From: an uncultured Polycyclovorans sp.
GTDB lineage: Bacteria > Pseudomonadota > Gammaproteobacteria > Nevskiales > Nevskiaceae
DNA: 40,037 bases
Direction: 5' to 3'
NCBI GenBank assembly: GCA_936928855.1
Contig: CAKZHZ010000091.1
Location: forward strand, 1-40,037
Under the pieces are notes generated by a model. That model saw only the letters and a list, made by a program, of their open reading frames with translations, was not told the origin of the DNA and searched no databases. This document shows, in pieces, positions 7,765-16,850 of this stretch. The position numbers and the translations under genes were made by a program. Position 1 is the first letter of the stretch. The number at the start of each line of letters is the position of its first letter.

Positions 7765-9879
7765 ATGCAGGAACCTTCATTTGCGGGCGCGTCCGCCCGT
7801 CCGTCATTGCGGCCAGGGGTCCTGGTGGCGGCCGCTGTCAGTTTCGTGATCGGCCTTTCCGCCTGTCAGGGCGATACCGGCCCCCGCGGCGCACCCGGTG
7901 CCAATGGCGCGTCGGGTGCTCAGGGACCTCAGGGCCCGCAGGGGGGTACAGGGGCAGACGGTACGGACGGAGCGCAGGGGGCAGGCGGACAACCGGCGTT
8001 CGCGCCCGCCACCCTGTTCGTGGCCAGCAACGGTGCTGGCGATAGCGGGGTGCGGGTGCGCAATGAAGCCCTCGGACTGCTCAACGTCTACGACACCGGC
8101 GCCAATGAAGGGGTGGTAGTCGATCGCGCCGGACAATTGGTGCAGGCTGGCGACCTGATGGGGACTGGTCGGGTGGTGACGGTCTGCAATGCCGTCGACC
8201 GCGCAACCGGTGATCCAACGCGGGAAGTGACCGGTGCGGCCACCGGCCTCGCCAACGCCAAGGGCGTGGTACGCCTTGACGGTACCGGCCTTCTGGTGGT
8301 GGCCAACAACGGCGCCAGCAACCTGCTCGTGCTCGGCGCAGCGGCGGCCGGCAATGTGATGCCGGTGGCGACGGTGGGCCTGTCGAGCAATGCCTGGGAT
8401 GCGACGTACGATGATCGCGCGGACCGCCTGTTCGTGGCCCTCGTCAATGGCAGTGTTGCGGTGTTCGACCATTTCGCCAGCACCTTGGGGGTCGGGGGTG
8501 CCAGTCGCAGCTTCAGCATCGAGGATGGCGCCGGAGCGGCATCGGTCAATCTCCATGGTATTGATTACGACCGTACCGGGGATCGGCTGGTGGTGTCGGA
8601 TGTGGGGCTTGCCGGCTCTCCCGACGACGGCAAGCTGTATGTGGTTGCCAATGCCAGCACCGCCAACGGCGTGGTGACCGCCACCACCACCTTCGCGGGC
8701 GCCAATACGCGGCTCGGCAATCCGGTGGATCTCGATCTCGACGGGACGGACGTCCGCATTGCCGAAAAGGCCAACGGTGGCGGTGCCCTGCTGGTCTACC
8801 GGAACATCTTCGAGCGCGGCGCGGGTGGCAATGTGGCTGCTGATGTCGTGTTCGATACACCCGCCCCCGAATCGCTTGCCGTGGTGCCATCTGCGCCTGC
8901 CATCACCGGTGTGACGGACATGGTCGACCCTACGACCGCCTACCGTCTGCTGTCGACTCGCAATCCCGCGGTCGGCTCGGCGACATCCGGACAGTTGTTC
9001 CAGACGCCGCGCACCCTGGGCAGTGCACCGGCGCTGCTGTTCGATGTCGATCAGGGCAGCATCGAGAACGTGACGCTGGACCGCAACGGTGATGCCTACG
9101 TGTCTTTCGACGACGGCACCATGGCCAACAGCGGCATCGCCGTGGTGGGGGCGCTGTCTGCGCGTGCGGGCGACTTCACGCCAACGCGGGACCGGATCAT
9201 CGCAGGCGCCAACACCCGCTTGCTGTCGCCGAAGGGGGTTGAGCTTGCAGATGATCTCGGACTGATTATCGTCGCCGAGAACGGAGGGGGCGAGGTGCTG
9301 GTGTTCAGCAGTTGCGCCAGTGGCGATGCAAGTCCGACCGTGGTGTCGACCGGGGGCGTGGCGCCTTGGGACAGCGATTACGATCCCCTGGGCGACACGC
9401 TTTACGTAGCGCTGGTCGACGGAACGGTCGCCGCCTATGACAGGTTCTCGCTGGATCTCGGCGCCGGTGGCCCGGATCGCGTGCTGACGCCGGTCCAGGG
9501 CGGCCTGCCGATTGCGGCGCCAACCAACCTCCACGGCATTCGCTACGACCAGCGCTCAGACACGCTCATCGTTTCCGATGTCGGTGCAGCCGGGTCGGCC
9601 ACTGATGGTGCGCTCATGACGCTGCCGTTTGCCGCATCGGCATCCGGCAATGTGGAAGTCGGAAAGCGTATCGCCGGCCCGGCGACGCTACTCGGCAACC
9701 CGGTCGACATCGCCTTCGACGGTGCCGACCTATACGTTGCGGAGAAGGCCAACGGCGGTGGCTTCATCCAGGTCTGGCGTGATTTTCTCACCAACCCAGG
9801 TCTGATCGGCAATGTCGCGCCCAGTTCGGTGGTTGTGGCACCGGCGGTCGAGTCAGTGGTACTGATGCCCACGCGTTGA
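7765..9879 (+). CDS. Lipoprotein with collagen-like stalk and duplicated propeller-like domain
   Basis: A 704-residue predicted surface or periplasmic lipoprotein; no function recognised. The signal peptide ends in lipobox L-S-A-C with lipidated Cys34. Fourteen uninterrupted Gly-X-Y triplets follow (residues 36-77), a short collagen-like stalk. The rest is an internal duplication with an offset of about 325 residues: NLHGI at 262 and 588, V-S-D-V-G at 277 and 603, G-N-P-V-D at 318 and 644, AEKANGGG at 333 and 659. The short beta-rich repeats suggest a propeller of the NHL/SMP-30 kind, but I cannot count blades with certainty. GAGGAG at 7753-7758 supports this ATG over one 126 bases upstream. 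It converges on lptB across a strong hairpin. Confidence 0.8.
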   Translation: MQEPSFAGASARPSLRPGVLVAAAVSFVIGLSACQGDTGPRGAPGANGASGAQGPQGPQGGTGADGTDGAQGAGGQPAFAPATLFVASNGAGDSGVRVRNEALGLLNVYDTGANEGVVVDRAGQLVQAGDLMGTGRVVTVCNAVDRATGDPTREVTGAATGLANAKGVVRLDGTGLLVVANNGASNLLVLGAAAAGNVMPVATVGLSSNAWDATYDDRADRLFVALVNGSVAVFDHFASTLGVGGASRSFSIEDGAGAASVNLHGIDYDRTGDRLVVSDVGLAGSPDDGKLYVVANASTANGVVTATTTFAGANTRLGNPVDLDLDGTDVRIAEKANGGGALLVYRNIFERGAGGNVAADVVFDTPAPESLAVVPSAPAITGVTDMVDPTTAYRLLSTRNPAVGSATSGQLFQTPRTLGSAPALLFDVDQGSIENVTLDRNGDAYVSFDDGTMANSGIAVVGALSARAGDFTPTRDRIIAGANTRLLSPKGVELADDLGLIIVAENGGGEVLVFSSCASGDASPTVVSTGGVAPWDSDYDPLGDTLYVALVDGTVAAYDRFSLDLGAGGPDRVLTPVQGGLPIAAPTNLHGIRYDQRSDTLIVSDVGAAGSATDGALMTLPFAASASGNVEVGKRIAGPATLLGNPVDIAFDGADLYVAEKANGGGFIQVWRDFLTNPGLIGNVAPSSVVVAPAVESVVLMPTR

Positions 9880-9893
9880 CGTCATGGGCAGGT

Positions 9894-9925
9894 CGGGAAA
9901 GGCCGGGGCAACCTGGCCTTTCCCG
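9894..9925. terminator. Bidirectional terminator between the lipoprotein gene and lptB
   Basis: An 11-base perfect stem: CGGGAAAGGCC (9894-9904) pairs with GGCCTTTCCCG (9915-9925) around a 10-base loop, in the 57-base gap between two convergent genes. No long T-run follows, but the symmetry and position suit a terminator serving both strands. Confidence 0.6.
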
Positions 9926-9936
9926 GTTTCGCCGGG

Positions 9937-10664
<728 letters not shown>

Positions 10665-10668
<4 letters not shown>

Positions 10669-11198
10669 GGCGTTTCGCCCTCGGGGGCGGGACTTGGTGC
10701 AGGGGGCGGCGGCTGGATCACGATGCGGACCTGACCGGTTCCGCCGCTGCTGGCCTGCACGCGGCGTTGAATCAGGTTGTATCGGATGGTGGAGCCGTCA
10801 ATGCTGTCCTCTCCACGGGTCAGCCGGGCCTTGCCTTGCAGCAGCACCCAGCCGGTGGCGCCGTCGTAGTCGATCTGCTCAGCGCGCGCTGACACCGGCG
10901 GTGCCGGCTCGTCCCGCTCGTCGTGGGTCTCCCCGTCGTGGAAGAGCGTGGCCGGGGCGCCTTCAAGATGGACCTGCATTTCCCGGGTGCCTTCACCTTG
11001 CAGGGTCAGGCGTTCGCCCTTCAGCTCGAAACCGTCGGAGGCGAGGCGGACATTGCCGACATACGCCTGCTGCAGATCGTCGGTCCACTCGGCTTCGTCA
11101 GAGGTGAGCACGATGCTGCTGCTGCCCAGGGTCTGGGCCATCACAGAGCCGCTGAACAACAGGGCGCTCAGGGTCCAGCGCGCGTCAGGGATGCGCAT
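10665..11198 (-). CDS. lptA: LPS transport periplasmic protein LptA
   Basis: LptA forms the periplasmic beta-jellyroll bridge carrying LPS from LptC to LptD. The 177-residue protein starts with a signal peptide cleaved near V-M-A-Q. The OstA-type domain follows: D-E-A-E-W, then A-Y-V-G-N-V-R-L near residue 46, and the second strand pair Q-I-D-Y-D ... L-Q-G-K-A-R-L-T-R-G. The C-terminus is Pro-rich (after about 160), which is common and probably disordered. Its start lies 14 bases inside the 3' end of lptC and its stop overlaps lptB, so all three are translationally linked. Confidence 0.93.
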
Positions 11199-11724
11199 GG
11201 GTCACCTCCACGTGGTCACGCAGCATCAGTTTCCGGGCACCCCAATCGGCCGACCAGCCAAGCGCCTGTGCTCGACGGTTGGGTGCGGTAAGGGTGACGG
11301 GTGCATCGGAGTTCAGCTCCTTCCGGGCTCGGTCGATCCATACCGGGCCGGACACCATTCCCAGCGTCTCCGATCCGAGGCGGGCATCCGCGGTCACGGG
11401 GGCATCGAGTCGCAATTGGCGCCCACCGGCAGGCAGCAACCCCCCCGGGGCGCGCAGGCGCCAGTGATCCTCACCGCCCAGCTGTCGCACCGTGACCGCA
11501 CCGAGCTCCAGCCGCTCGTCACGGTACAGGCGCATGACATGCGCCTCCGCCCGCATCAGGGGGTGGCCCTGTTCGTCGTATTGCACCCAGCGGGCGCCAT
11601 CGATGGCATAGCGCGGTTGCATGGCACTTTCAGCATTGTCCAGCAGGGCATCGCCACCGGGGCGCCACCACAGGATCAGTGCCAGCAGCGCGGCCAGCAG
11701 GCTGACGCCAAGCCAGGCCGGCAT
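11185..11724 (-). CDS. lptC: LPS export system protein LptC
   Basis: LptC is a bitopic inner-membrane protein that receives LPS from LptFG and hands it to LptA. With the start M-P-A-W-L-G it has 179 residues: one N-terminal membrane helix (about 4-21, ending L-I-L-W-W) and a periplasmic LptC/OstA-like domain with D-G-A-R-W-V-Q-Y-D-E and the late T-A-P-N-R-R-A-Q-A-L-G-W. A longer frame adds 27 residues of kdsC-overlapping sequence and is rejected because the preferred ATG shares one base with the kdsC stop (TGATG). Identification depends as much on the kdsC/lptA neighbours as on sequence, as LptC is poorly conserved. Confidence 0.9.
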   Translation of the reverse strand: MPAWLGVSLLAALLALILWWRPGGDALLDNAESAMQPRYAIDGARWVQYDEQGHPLMRAEAHVMRLYRDERLELGAVTVRQLGGEDHWRLRAPGGLLPAGGRQLRLDAPVTADARLGSETLGMVSGPVWIDRARKELNSDAPVTLTAPNRRAQALGWSADWGARKLMLRDHVEVTHAHP

Positions 11725-12233
11725 CAGCTGGACTCCCGTGCATCGAGCAGCAGGTCGATCACGTCGCGCACCGTGCCATGGCCGCCCGGGTAGCGGCTCA
11801 CCCAATGCGCTGCGGCCAGCGCACGGTCATGGGCATCGGCGGGCGCGCAGGCCAGGCCGACGCGATGGAACAGGGGGAGGTCGGGGACATCATCGCCGAC
11901 ATGGGCGCATTCGGCGTCGTCGAGCCCCATCGTGGCGCACAACTGTTCGTAGGCGGGCAACTTGTCTTCGCGGTCGAGCACGATGTGCTGCACGCCAAGA
12001 AACTGCAGGCGCTGCCGCATGGCGTCCGAGGGGCGTCCGGAGATCACCGCCACCTGCAGGCCGCGCTTGATCCATTGCCGAATGCCCCACCCGTCCCGCA
12101 CGAAGTTGGTCTTGGTTTCCTCGAACCGGGGGCCGATGTAGAGCTTGCCGTCCGTCATTACGCCGTCGATATCCAGGAACAGGCAGCGGATGCGGGCGGC
12201 GCGGCGGCGTACCTCATCGTCGGGCAGGCGCAT
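11724..12233 (-). CDS. kdsC: 3-deoxy-D-manno-octulosonate 8-phosphate phosphatase KdsC
   Basis: KdsC is a cytosolic HAD-superfamily phosphatase that converts Kdo-8-phosphate to Kdo for the LPS inner core. The protein has 169 residues from the ATG (a GTG one codon upstream is also possible). The HAD nucleophile motif is F-L-D-I-D-G-V-M-T-D-G near residues 19-29, motif II is V-I-S-G-R, and the late motif is H-V-G-D-D-V-P-D-L-P. It lacks a cap domain, as expected for this tetrameric family. It overlaps kdsD upstream by one base (TGATG) and lptC downstream likewise. Confidence 0.95.
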   Translation of the reverse strand: MRLPDDEVRRRAARIRCLFLDIDGVMTDGKLYIGPRFEETKTNFVRDGWGIRQWIKRGLQVAVISGRPSDAMRQRLQFLGVQHIVLDREDKLPAYEQLCATMGLDDAECAHVGDDVPDLPLFHRVGLACAPADAHDRALAAAHWVSRYPGGHGTVRDVIDLLLDARESS

Positions 12234-13204
12234 CACACCACCCCTGCGCGCAGCAGCTCGTGCATGTGCACGATGCCCAGCAGGCGCTCGTCGGCGTCCA
12301 CCACCAGCAGCGCAGTGATCTTGTGGTCTTCCATGTGGGCGACGGCTTCTGCGGCCAGCGCATCAGCGGCCACGCGCTTGCCACCGGCAGTCATCACCGT
12401 GCCCAGCGTAACGGTTCGCACATCGTGGCCCTGATCGAGTACGCGCCGCAGGTCGCCATCGGTGAAGATCCCGCGCACCTGCTTGTCAGGCGTCACCACG
12501 ACCACCATGCCCAGGCCCTTGCGGGTCATCTCCAGCAACGCCTCGCGCAGGGGCATTTCGGCCGGTGCCAGCGGCAGGCGGTCACCGGTGTGCATGACAT
12601 CGGCCACCTTCAGCAGCAGGCGTCGTCCCAGAGCGCCACCCGGATGGGACATTGCAAAATCTTCGGGTTTGAAGCCGCGTGCATCCAGCAGTGCCACCGC
12701 CAGTGCGTCGCCCATTGCCAGGGTGGCCGTGGTGGAGGCGGTTGGCGCGAGGTTGAGCGGGCAGGCTTCGAGCGCCACCGAGACGTCCAGATGGACGTCA
12801 GCACTGCGTGCCAGTGTCGAGGCGGGTTTGCCGGTCATCGCCACCAGCGGCACCCGCATGCGCTTGAGCAGGGGTAGCAGGGTGAGAATCTCGGCTGTTT
12901 CGCCGGAATTGCTCATCGCCAACACCACGTCCTCGCGGGTGATCATGCCGAGATCGCCGTGGCTGGCTTCCCCGGGATGCACGAAGAAGGCCGGTGTGCC
13001 GGTGGAGGCGAGCGTGGCGGCGATCTTGCTGCCGATATGACCGCTCTTGCCCATGCCGGTGACGACGACGCGTCCCTTGCAGCCCAGCAGTACGCGGCAG
13101 GCGGCAGCGAAGTTGGCGTCGATACGCCCCACCAGTGCACTCAAGGCATCGCGTTCGATTTCGAGGGCACGGCGTCCCAGTGCCTGCAAGGAGTCGTCGG
13201 TCAT
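12233..13204 (-). CDS. kdsD: D-arabinose 5-phosphate isomerase KdsD
   Basis: KdsD interconverts ribulose 5-phosphate and arabinose 5-phosphate, the first step to Kdo. The 323-residue protein has an N-terminal SIS sugar-isomerase domain (T-G-M-G-K-S-G-H-I-G-S-K near 49-60, S-N-S-G-E-T-A-E, and the conserved E-A-S-H-G-D-L-G-M-I). The C-terminal half holds two CBS domains (V-M-H-T-G-D onwards, and V-M-T-A-G-G ... H-K-I-T-A-L-L-V-V-D). Length and layout match E. coli KdsD (328). It lies 7 bases after yrbG and overlaps kdsC. Confidence 0.96.
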   Translation of the reverse strand: MTDDSLQALGRRALEIERDALSALVGRIDANFAAACRVLLGCKGRVVVTGMGKSGHIGSKIAATLASTGTPAFFVHPGEASHGDLGMITREDVVLAMSNSGETAEILTLLPLLKRMRVPLVAMTGKPASTLARSADVHLDVSVALEACPLNLAPTASTTATLAMGDALAVALLDARGFKPEDFAMSHPGGALGRRLLLKVADVMHTGDRLPLAPAEMPLREALLEMTRKGLGMVVVVTPDKQVRGIFTDGDLRRVLDQGHDVRTVTLGTVMTAGGKRVAADALAAEAVAHMEDHKITALLVVDADERLLGIVHMHELLRAGVV

Positions 13205-13211
13205 CGGGTGA

Positions 13212-14177
13212 TCATGCCGTGGGGGTGGTCTGGATCAGATAGAACGTGTACACGATATAGCAGGTCAGCAGGATGCCACCTTCAACCCGGTTGATGCGCG
13301 GCGGTCGACCCCGGCGCCAGCTCAGGGCGAACAGGAACAGCAGGCCGGTAAACGTCAGCATGACCGGCAGATCCCGCTCGAGGAGCCCTTCCGGGACCGG
13401 GCCGGGGGCGATCCAGGCGGGGGCCTGCAGGATGGCCAGCAGGTTGAACAGATTGGACCCGAGGATGTTGCCGAGCGCGATGTCGTCCTCACCCTTGATC
13501 AGACCGGTCAGACTGGCGGCCAGTTCCGGCAGGCTGGTGCCGATGGCGACCACGGTGAGGCCGACCACCAGATCGGAAATGCCGAAGGCCCGCGCAATGT
13601 TGACGGCCCCCCAGATCAGCAGCTGTGAGCTGGCGATCAGCAGGACCAGCCCGATGAGGATCCAGGCCACCGCCTTGAATGTGGGGACCGGCGGCGGAAG
13701 CTCGCCCTCGGGCTCGATGGGAGCCTCGCCACGACGGGCACTGACCAGCATCCAGCCGAGAAAGCCGATGAGGCCCAGTCCCAGCAGCGCGCCGTCGCGG
13801 TAGGTCAGGGCGCCATCCAGACACATCAGCAGCACTGCCACGCTGACCCCCAGTACCACCGGCATTTCCACCCGAAGGACGGCGTGACGCACCAGGATCG
13901 GTTTCAGCAGGGCGCAGAACCCCAGGATCAGGGCCACGTTGGCGAGGTTGGAGCCCACCGCGTTGCCGATGGAGATGCCGGGGTTGCCTTGTGCCGATGC
14001 CAGCGCGGACACCGCCATCTCCGGCGCCGAGGTGCCGAAGCCGACGATGACCATGCCGATCACCAGGGGGGAGACCCCCAGCGTGCGTGCGAGACCGGCG
14101 CTGCCGAAGATGAACCGGTCAGCAGAATAGACGAGCAGGGCGAGGCCGGCGGCCACGGCAAGCCAGGACAGCAGCAT
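13212..14177 (-). CDS. yrbG: Calcium/sodium antiporter of the YrbG/CaCA family
   Basis: An inner-membrane cation/Ca2+ exchanger of about 321 residues with 10 hydrophobic segments in two inverted halves. Each half carries the family alpha-repeat: G-F-G-T-S-A-P-E-M ... G-N-A-V-G-S-N-L in the first and A-I-G-T-S-L-P-E-L ... G-N-I-L-G-S-N-L in the second. I start at M-L-L-S-W-L; a longer frame adds 76 Arg/Pro-rich residues that are the shadow of the upstream methyltransferase end. The Shine-Dalgarno is poor. Location directly before kdsD is as in E. coli. Its physiological role in that cluster is not established. Confidence 0.9.
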   Translation of the reverse strand: MLLSWLAVAAGLALLVYSADRFIFGSAGLARTLGVSPLVIGMVIVGFGTSAPEMAVSALASAQGNPGISIGNAVGSNLANVALILGFCALLKPILVRHAVLRVEMPVVLGVSVAVLLMCLDGALTYRDGALLGLGLIGFLGWMLVSARRGEAPIEPEGELPPPVPTFKAVAWILIGLVLLIASSQLLIWGAVNIARAFGISDLVVGLTVVAIGTSLPELAASLTGLIKGEDDIALGNILGSNLFNLLAILQAPAWIAPGPVPEGLLERDLPVMLTFTGLLFLFALSWRRGRPPRINRVEGGILLTCYIVYTFYLIQTTPTA

Positions 14178-14224
14178 GGAGAGTCCAGGGAAAAGGCGCG
14201 GGCTGGGGATTGTACCGGAGCGTG

Positions 14225-15397
14225 TCAGGGTGTCCGGCGGAAACCGGCCGCGAAGAATCCATCGGTGCCATGGCGGTGCGGCCACAGACGCAGCCGGGGT
14301 GCTCCGCCGCCTTCGGGTCGCTGCAACGGGGTGGGGTGAAAGTCCGGGTGCTCGTCCTCGAAAGCCTGCACCACCGTCTCGTTTTCCCGTGGGGACAGGC
14401 TGCAAGTCGCATAGACCAGCCAGCCGCCCGGGGTGACGTGACGGGCGGCGTCCCGCAGGACCTGCAGTTGCAGCGCGGACAGTGCGCCAAGGTCGGGGGT
14501 GTCCAGTCGCCGCTCCGGGGCCCGGCGCAGGGTGCCGCTACCAGAGCAGGGGGCGTCCACCAGGACACCGTCGAAGCGATGGTCGGTGTCGGGCGGAAAT
14601 GACGCCAGGGTGATCGCCACCCCTGCCCGGCGTGCGCGGGAAGGCAGGCGTCGCAGACGGTGTGGATCGGCATCCGTTGCGACCACCTGCGCGCCCCGGG
14701 CTGTCATCGCAAGGCTCTTGCCGCCCGCGCCGGCGCAGTAGTCCAGCACGGTGTCGCCAGCGCGCAGGGGTAGACAGGCCACCAGCCACTGGCTGCCCTC
14801 GTCCTGGGGCTCCAGACTGCCGTCAGCCAGCAGTGGATCCGTGTGGGGCAGACGGCGGGACAGTCGCAGGCCGTCCGGTGCCCAGGGGGTGGGGTGCACC
14901 TCGATTCCGCGGCGGCGCAAGGCAGCCATGAGGTGGTCCCGGGAGCCCCGAAGCGGGTTGATCCGGAAATCGGCAGGGCCGGGTTCGTTCAGCGCCTGTG
15001 CCGCGGACCGCCATTCGGTCTCCGGCAGCAAAGCCTGGAGGTCCGATGCCAGGGTGTCGGGCAGGTTGTCGAGCACCGGCCAGGGCAGTCCCTGTGGCGG
15101 TGGAGGCGGAGGAGACAAGTCGTACCGGGCCAGATCATCGCCCGTCATTGCGGGATGTTGCGACAGCACGGCGGCGATCAGGGCTTCAGGTGTCGTCCCC
15201 ACCCAATGCTGGAGACGGCGCCAGTCACGTAACACGCCGTATACGAGATCACTGACATGGCGGCGGTCTCGCCCCCCCATTTCCCGGTGGTGACGGAAGC
15301 AGTCCGCCAGCAGGGCGTCGGCCGGTCGCTCACGGTGGAGGATGTCGCGCAGCACCTCGATGGCACGGCGAACCTGGGTGGGGTGGGGTGGTTTCAA
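14225..15397 (-). CDS. RsmB/NOL1-NOP2-family RNA 5-methylcytosine methyltransferase
   Basis: A cytoplasmic SAM-dependent methyltransferase likely acting on 16S rRNA C967 or a similar site. The 390-residue protein has a NusB-like RNA-binding N-terminus (1-80), a run of six prolines near 96-101, and a Rossmann domain with SAM motif V-L-D-Y-C-A-G-A-G-G-K-S (217-228). The two cysteines of the family are both present: Cys284 in D-A-P-C-S-G-S-G and the catalytic Cys332 in A-T-C-S-L-S-P-R-E-N. The start is TTG, overlapping the photolyase stop (TTGA); no other early Met exists. It is shorter than E. coli RsmB (429), so I do not assign the symbol. RsmB normally sits with fmt/def, not here. Confidence 0.85.
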   Translation of the reverse strand: MKPPHPTQVRRAIEVLRDILHRERPADALLADCFRHHREMGGRDRRHVSDLVYGVLRDWRRLQHWVGTTPEALIAAVLSQHPAMTGDDLARYDLSPPPPPPQGLPWPVLDNLPDTLASDLQALLPETEWRSAAQALNEPGPADFRINPLRGSRDHLMAALRRRGIEVHPTPWAPDGLRLSRRLPHTDPLLADGSLEPQDEGSQWLVACLPLRAGDTVLDYCAGAGGKSLAMTARGAQVVATDADPHRLRRLPSRARRAGVAITLASFPPDTDHRFDGVLVDAPCSGSGTLRRAPERRLDTPDLGALSALQLQVLRDAARHVTPGGWLVYATCSLSPRENETVVQAFEDEHPDFHPTPLQRPEGGGAPRLRLWPHRHGTDGFFAAGFRRTP

Positions 15398-16806
15398 CGG
15401 ATCTCTTCGTAAGCTGCCAATGCGCGGGCGCGGGTGGCGGCGAGGTCAACGATGGGCGCAGGATAGCCCGTCGGCGCCACTGCTGCGGTCCAGGGCGCGT
15501 GCCGCCGTTTCAGGTCGACGGCCCCCAGCGCGGGAACCCAGGTCGCCAGGTAGCGTCCCTCCGCGTCGAACTTCTCGCTCTGCAGCACCGGGTTGAAGAT
15601 GCGGAAGTAGGGTGCGGCATCGGCACCACAGCCGGCGGCCCACTGCCAGCCGAGGGTGTTGTTGGCGAGGCTGGCATCCACCAGGGTGTCCCAGAACCAG
15701 CGGGCCCCCTCCTGCCAGGGGGTGAGCAGGTTCTTGGCGAGAAAGCTGGCCACGATCATCCGCACCCGGTTGTGCATCCAGCCGGTGGTCCACAACTGGC
15801 GCATGCCGGCATCGACGATGGGGATGCCGGTCCGGCCCTGCTGCCAGGCGCGCAGATTGTCCGCGTAGTCGTCGGCCTTGCGCCACGGAAAGGCCCCGAA
15901 CTTGTCGTGGTAGAGCGGCATCTCCGGGGTTTGCGGGTAGTGGTGCAGCAGGTGATGGGCGAACTCGCGCCAGCCCAGTTCCCGCACATAGTGCTGGGCC
16001 TGGTGTCCGAGTGGGCCGCGGGCGCGCAGCGCGGCAAGAATCTGTACCGGGCCGATCTCGCCAAAGTGCAGGTGCGGCGACAGGCCCGAGGTGCCATCGG
16101 TGGCCGCTGGCAGGTCGCGGCGCTGGCGGTAATCGTCCACCGGCCCGTCCAGAAACTGCGTCAGGCGGGCGTGTGCGCCTTCCTCGCCGGGCGTCCACAC
16201 CGGCCCGAAGCCGGCATCCCAGGCAATGCGCGGCAGCAGGTCGAGCGCCGACAGGGGCTCGCCCACGGGCAGTGTCTCCGCCGTCGGCAGTGTTGGTGGT
16301 GCGGGAGTCGGGGTACGGACATCGCGCAGTCGGGGCTCGCCGTTGCGCCAGAACGGCGAGAACACCCGGTAGGGCTGCCCGCCCTGGGTCTGCAGCGTCC
16401 AGGGCTCGAACAGCAGGGCGCTGTTGAAGCTCTCGGCCTGCAGGCCGTCGGCGCGCAAAGCCGCTTTCACCGTGGCGTCGCGCTCGCGCAGCGCGGGCTC
16501 GTACAGGCGGTTCCAGTACACCCCCCCGGCGCCGGTGGCGGCCACCAGGGACCGCAAGGCGGCCAGCGTCGGCCCGCGCACGATCACCAGGCGGCTGCCA
16601 CAGCGCTGCAGACTGCCATCGAGCGCCGCCAGGCTGTGGTGCAGCCACCAGCGGCTGGCGGCGCCGGGCGCCCAGGGGGCCTCCTCGTCCGGGGCGTGGA
16701 CGTACACCGGAACGACGTGGGCGCCGCGGTCTAGCGCCGCCTGCAGCGCCGGGTTGTCGGTCAGGCGCAGGTCGCGGCGGAACCAGACGAGGACGGTGCG
16801 GGACAT
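15394..16806 (-). CDS. phrB: Deoxyribodipyrimidine photolyase
   Basis: A light-driven flavoprotein that splits cyclobutane pyrimidine dimers. The 470-residue length fits class I CPD photolyases (E. coli 472). The N-terminal antenna domain starts V-L-V-W-F-R-R-D-L-R-L-T-D-N-P-A. The C-terminal FAD domain carries G-I-P-I-V-D-A-G-M-R-Q-L, T-G-W-M-H-N-R-V-R-M and N-N-T-L-G-W-Q-W-A-A-G, with D-A-A-P-Y-F-R-I-F-N-P near the end. It leads a minus-strand series that continues through rsmB-like, yrbG, kds and lpt genes, with only 44 bases to divergent yadG. A TATATT on this strand (complement of 16835-16840) may be its -10. Confidence 0.95.
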   Translation of the reverse strand: MSRTVLVWFRRDLRLTDNPALQAALDRGAHVVPVYVHAPDEEAPWAPGAASRWWLHHSLAALDGSLQRCGSRLVIVRGPTLAALRSLVAATGAGGVYWNRLYEPALRERDATVKAALRADGLQAESFNSALLFEPWTLQTQGGQPYRVFSPFWRNGEPRLRDVRTPTPAPPTLPTAETLPVGEPLSALDLLPRIAWDAGFGPVWTPGEEGAHARLTQFLDGPVDDYRQRRDLPAATDGTSGLSPHLHFGEIGPVQILAALRARGPLGHQAQHYVRELGWREFAHHLLHHYPQTPEMPLYHDKFGAFPWRKADDYADNLRAWQQGRTGIPIVDAGMRQLWTTGWMHNRVRMIVASFLAKNLLTPWQEGARWFWDTLVDASLANNTLGWQWAAGCGADAAPYFRIFNPVLQSEKFDAEGRYLATWVPALGAVDLKRRHAPWTAAVAPTGYPAPIVDLAATRARALAAYEEIR

Positions 16807-16836
16807 GATCGGCCTGTGGCAAAGGGAGCCAACGAA

Positions 16837-16842
16837 TATAAT
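16837..16842 (+). promoter_or_regulatory. Consensus -10 box (TATAAT) just upstream of yadG
   Basis: A perfect TATAAT lies 8 bases before the yadG ATG, with no Shine-Dalgarno in between. Transcription would start within 1-2 bases of the ATG, giving a leaderless message. No good -35 is seen at 16-18 bases. The overlapping complement TATATT could serve the divergent photolyase gene. Confidence 0.5.
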
Positions 16843-16850
16843 GAGCGCTT

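Noticed and set aside
7870..7998. Gly-X-Y tract as low-complexity noise or a tandem DNA repeat
   Set aside because: Codons and X/Y residues vary while Gly stays in register for 14 triplets, so selection is on the protein.
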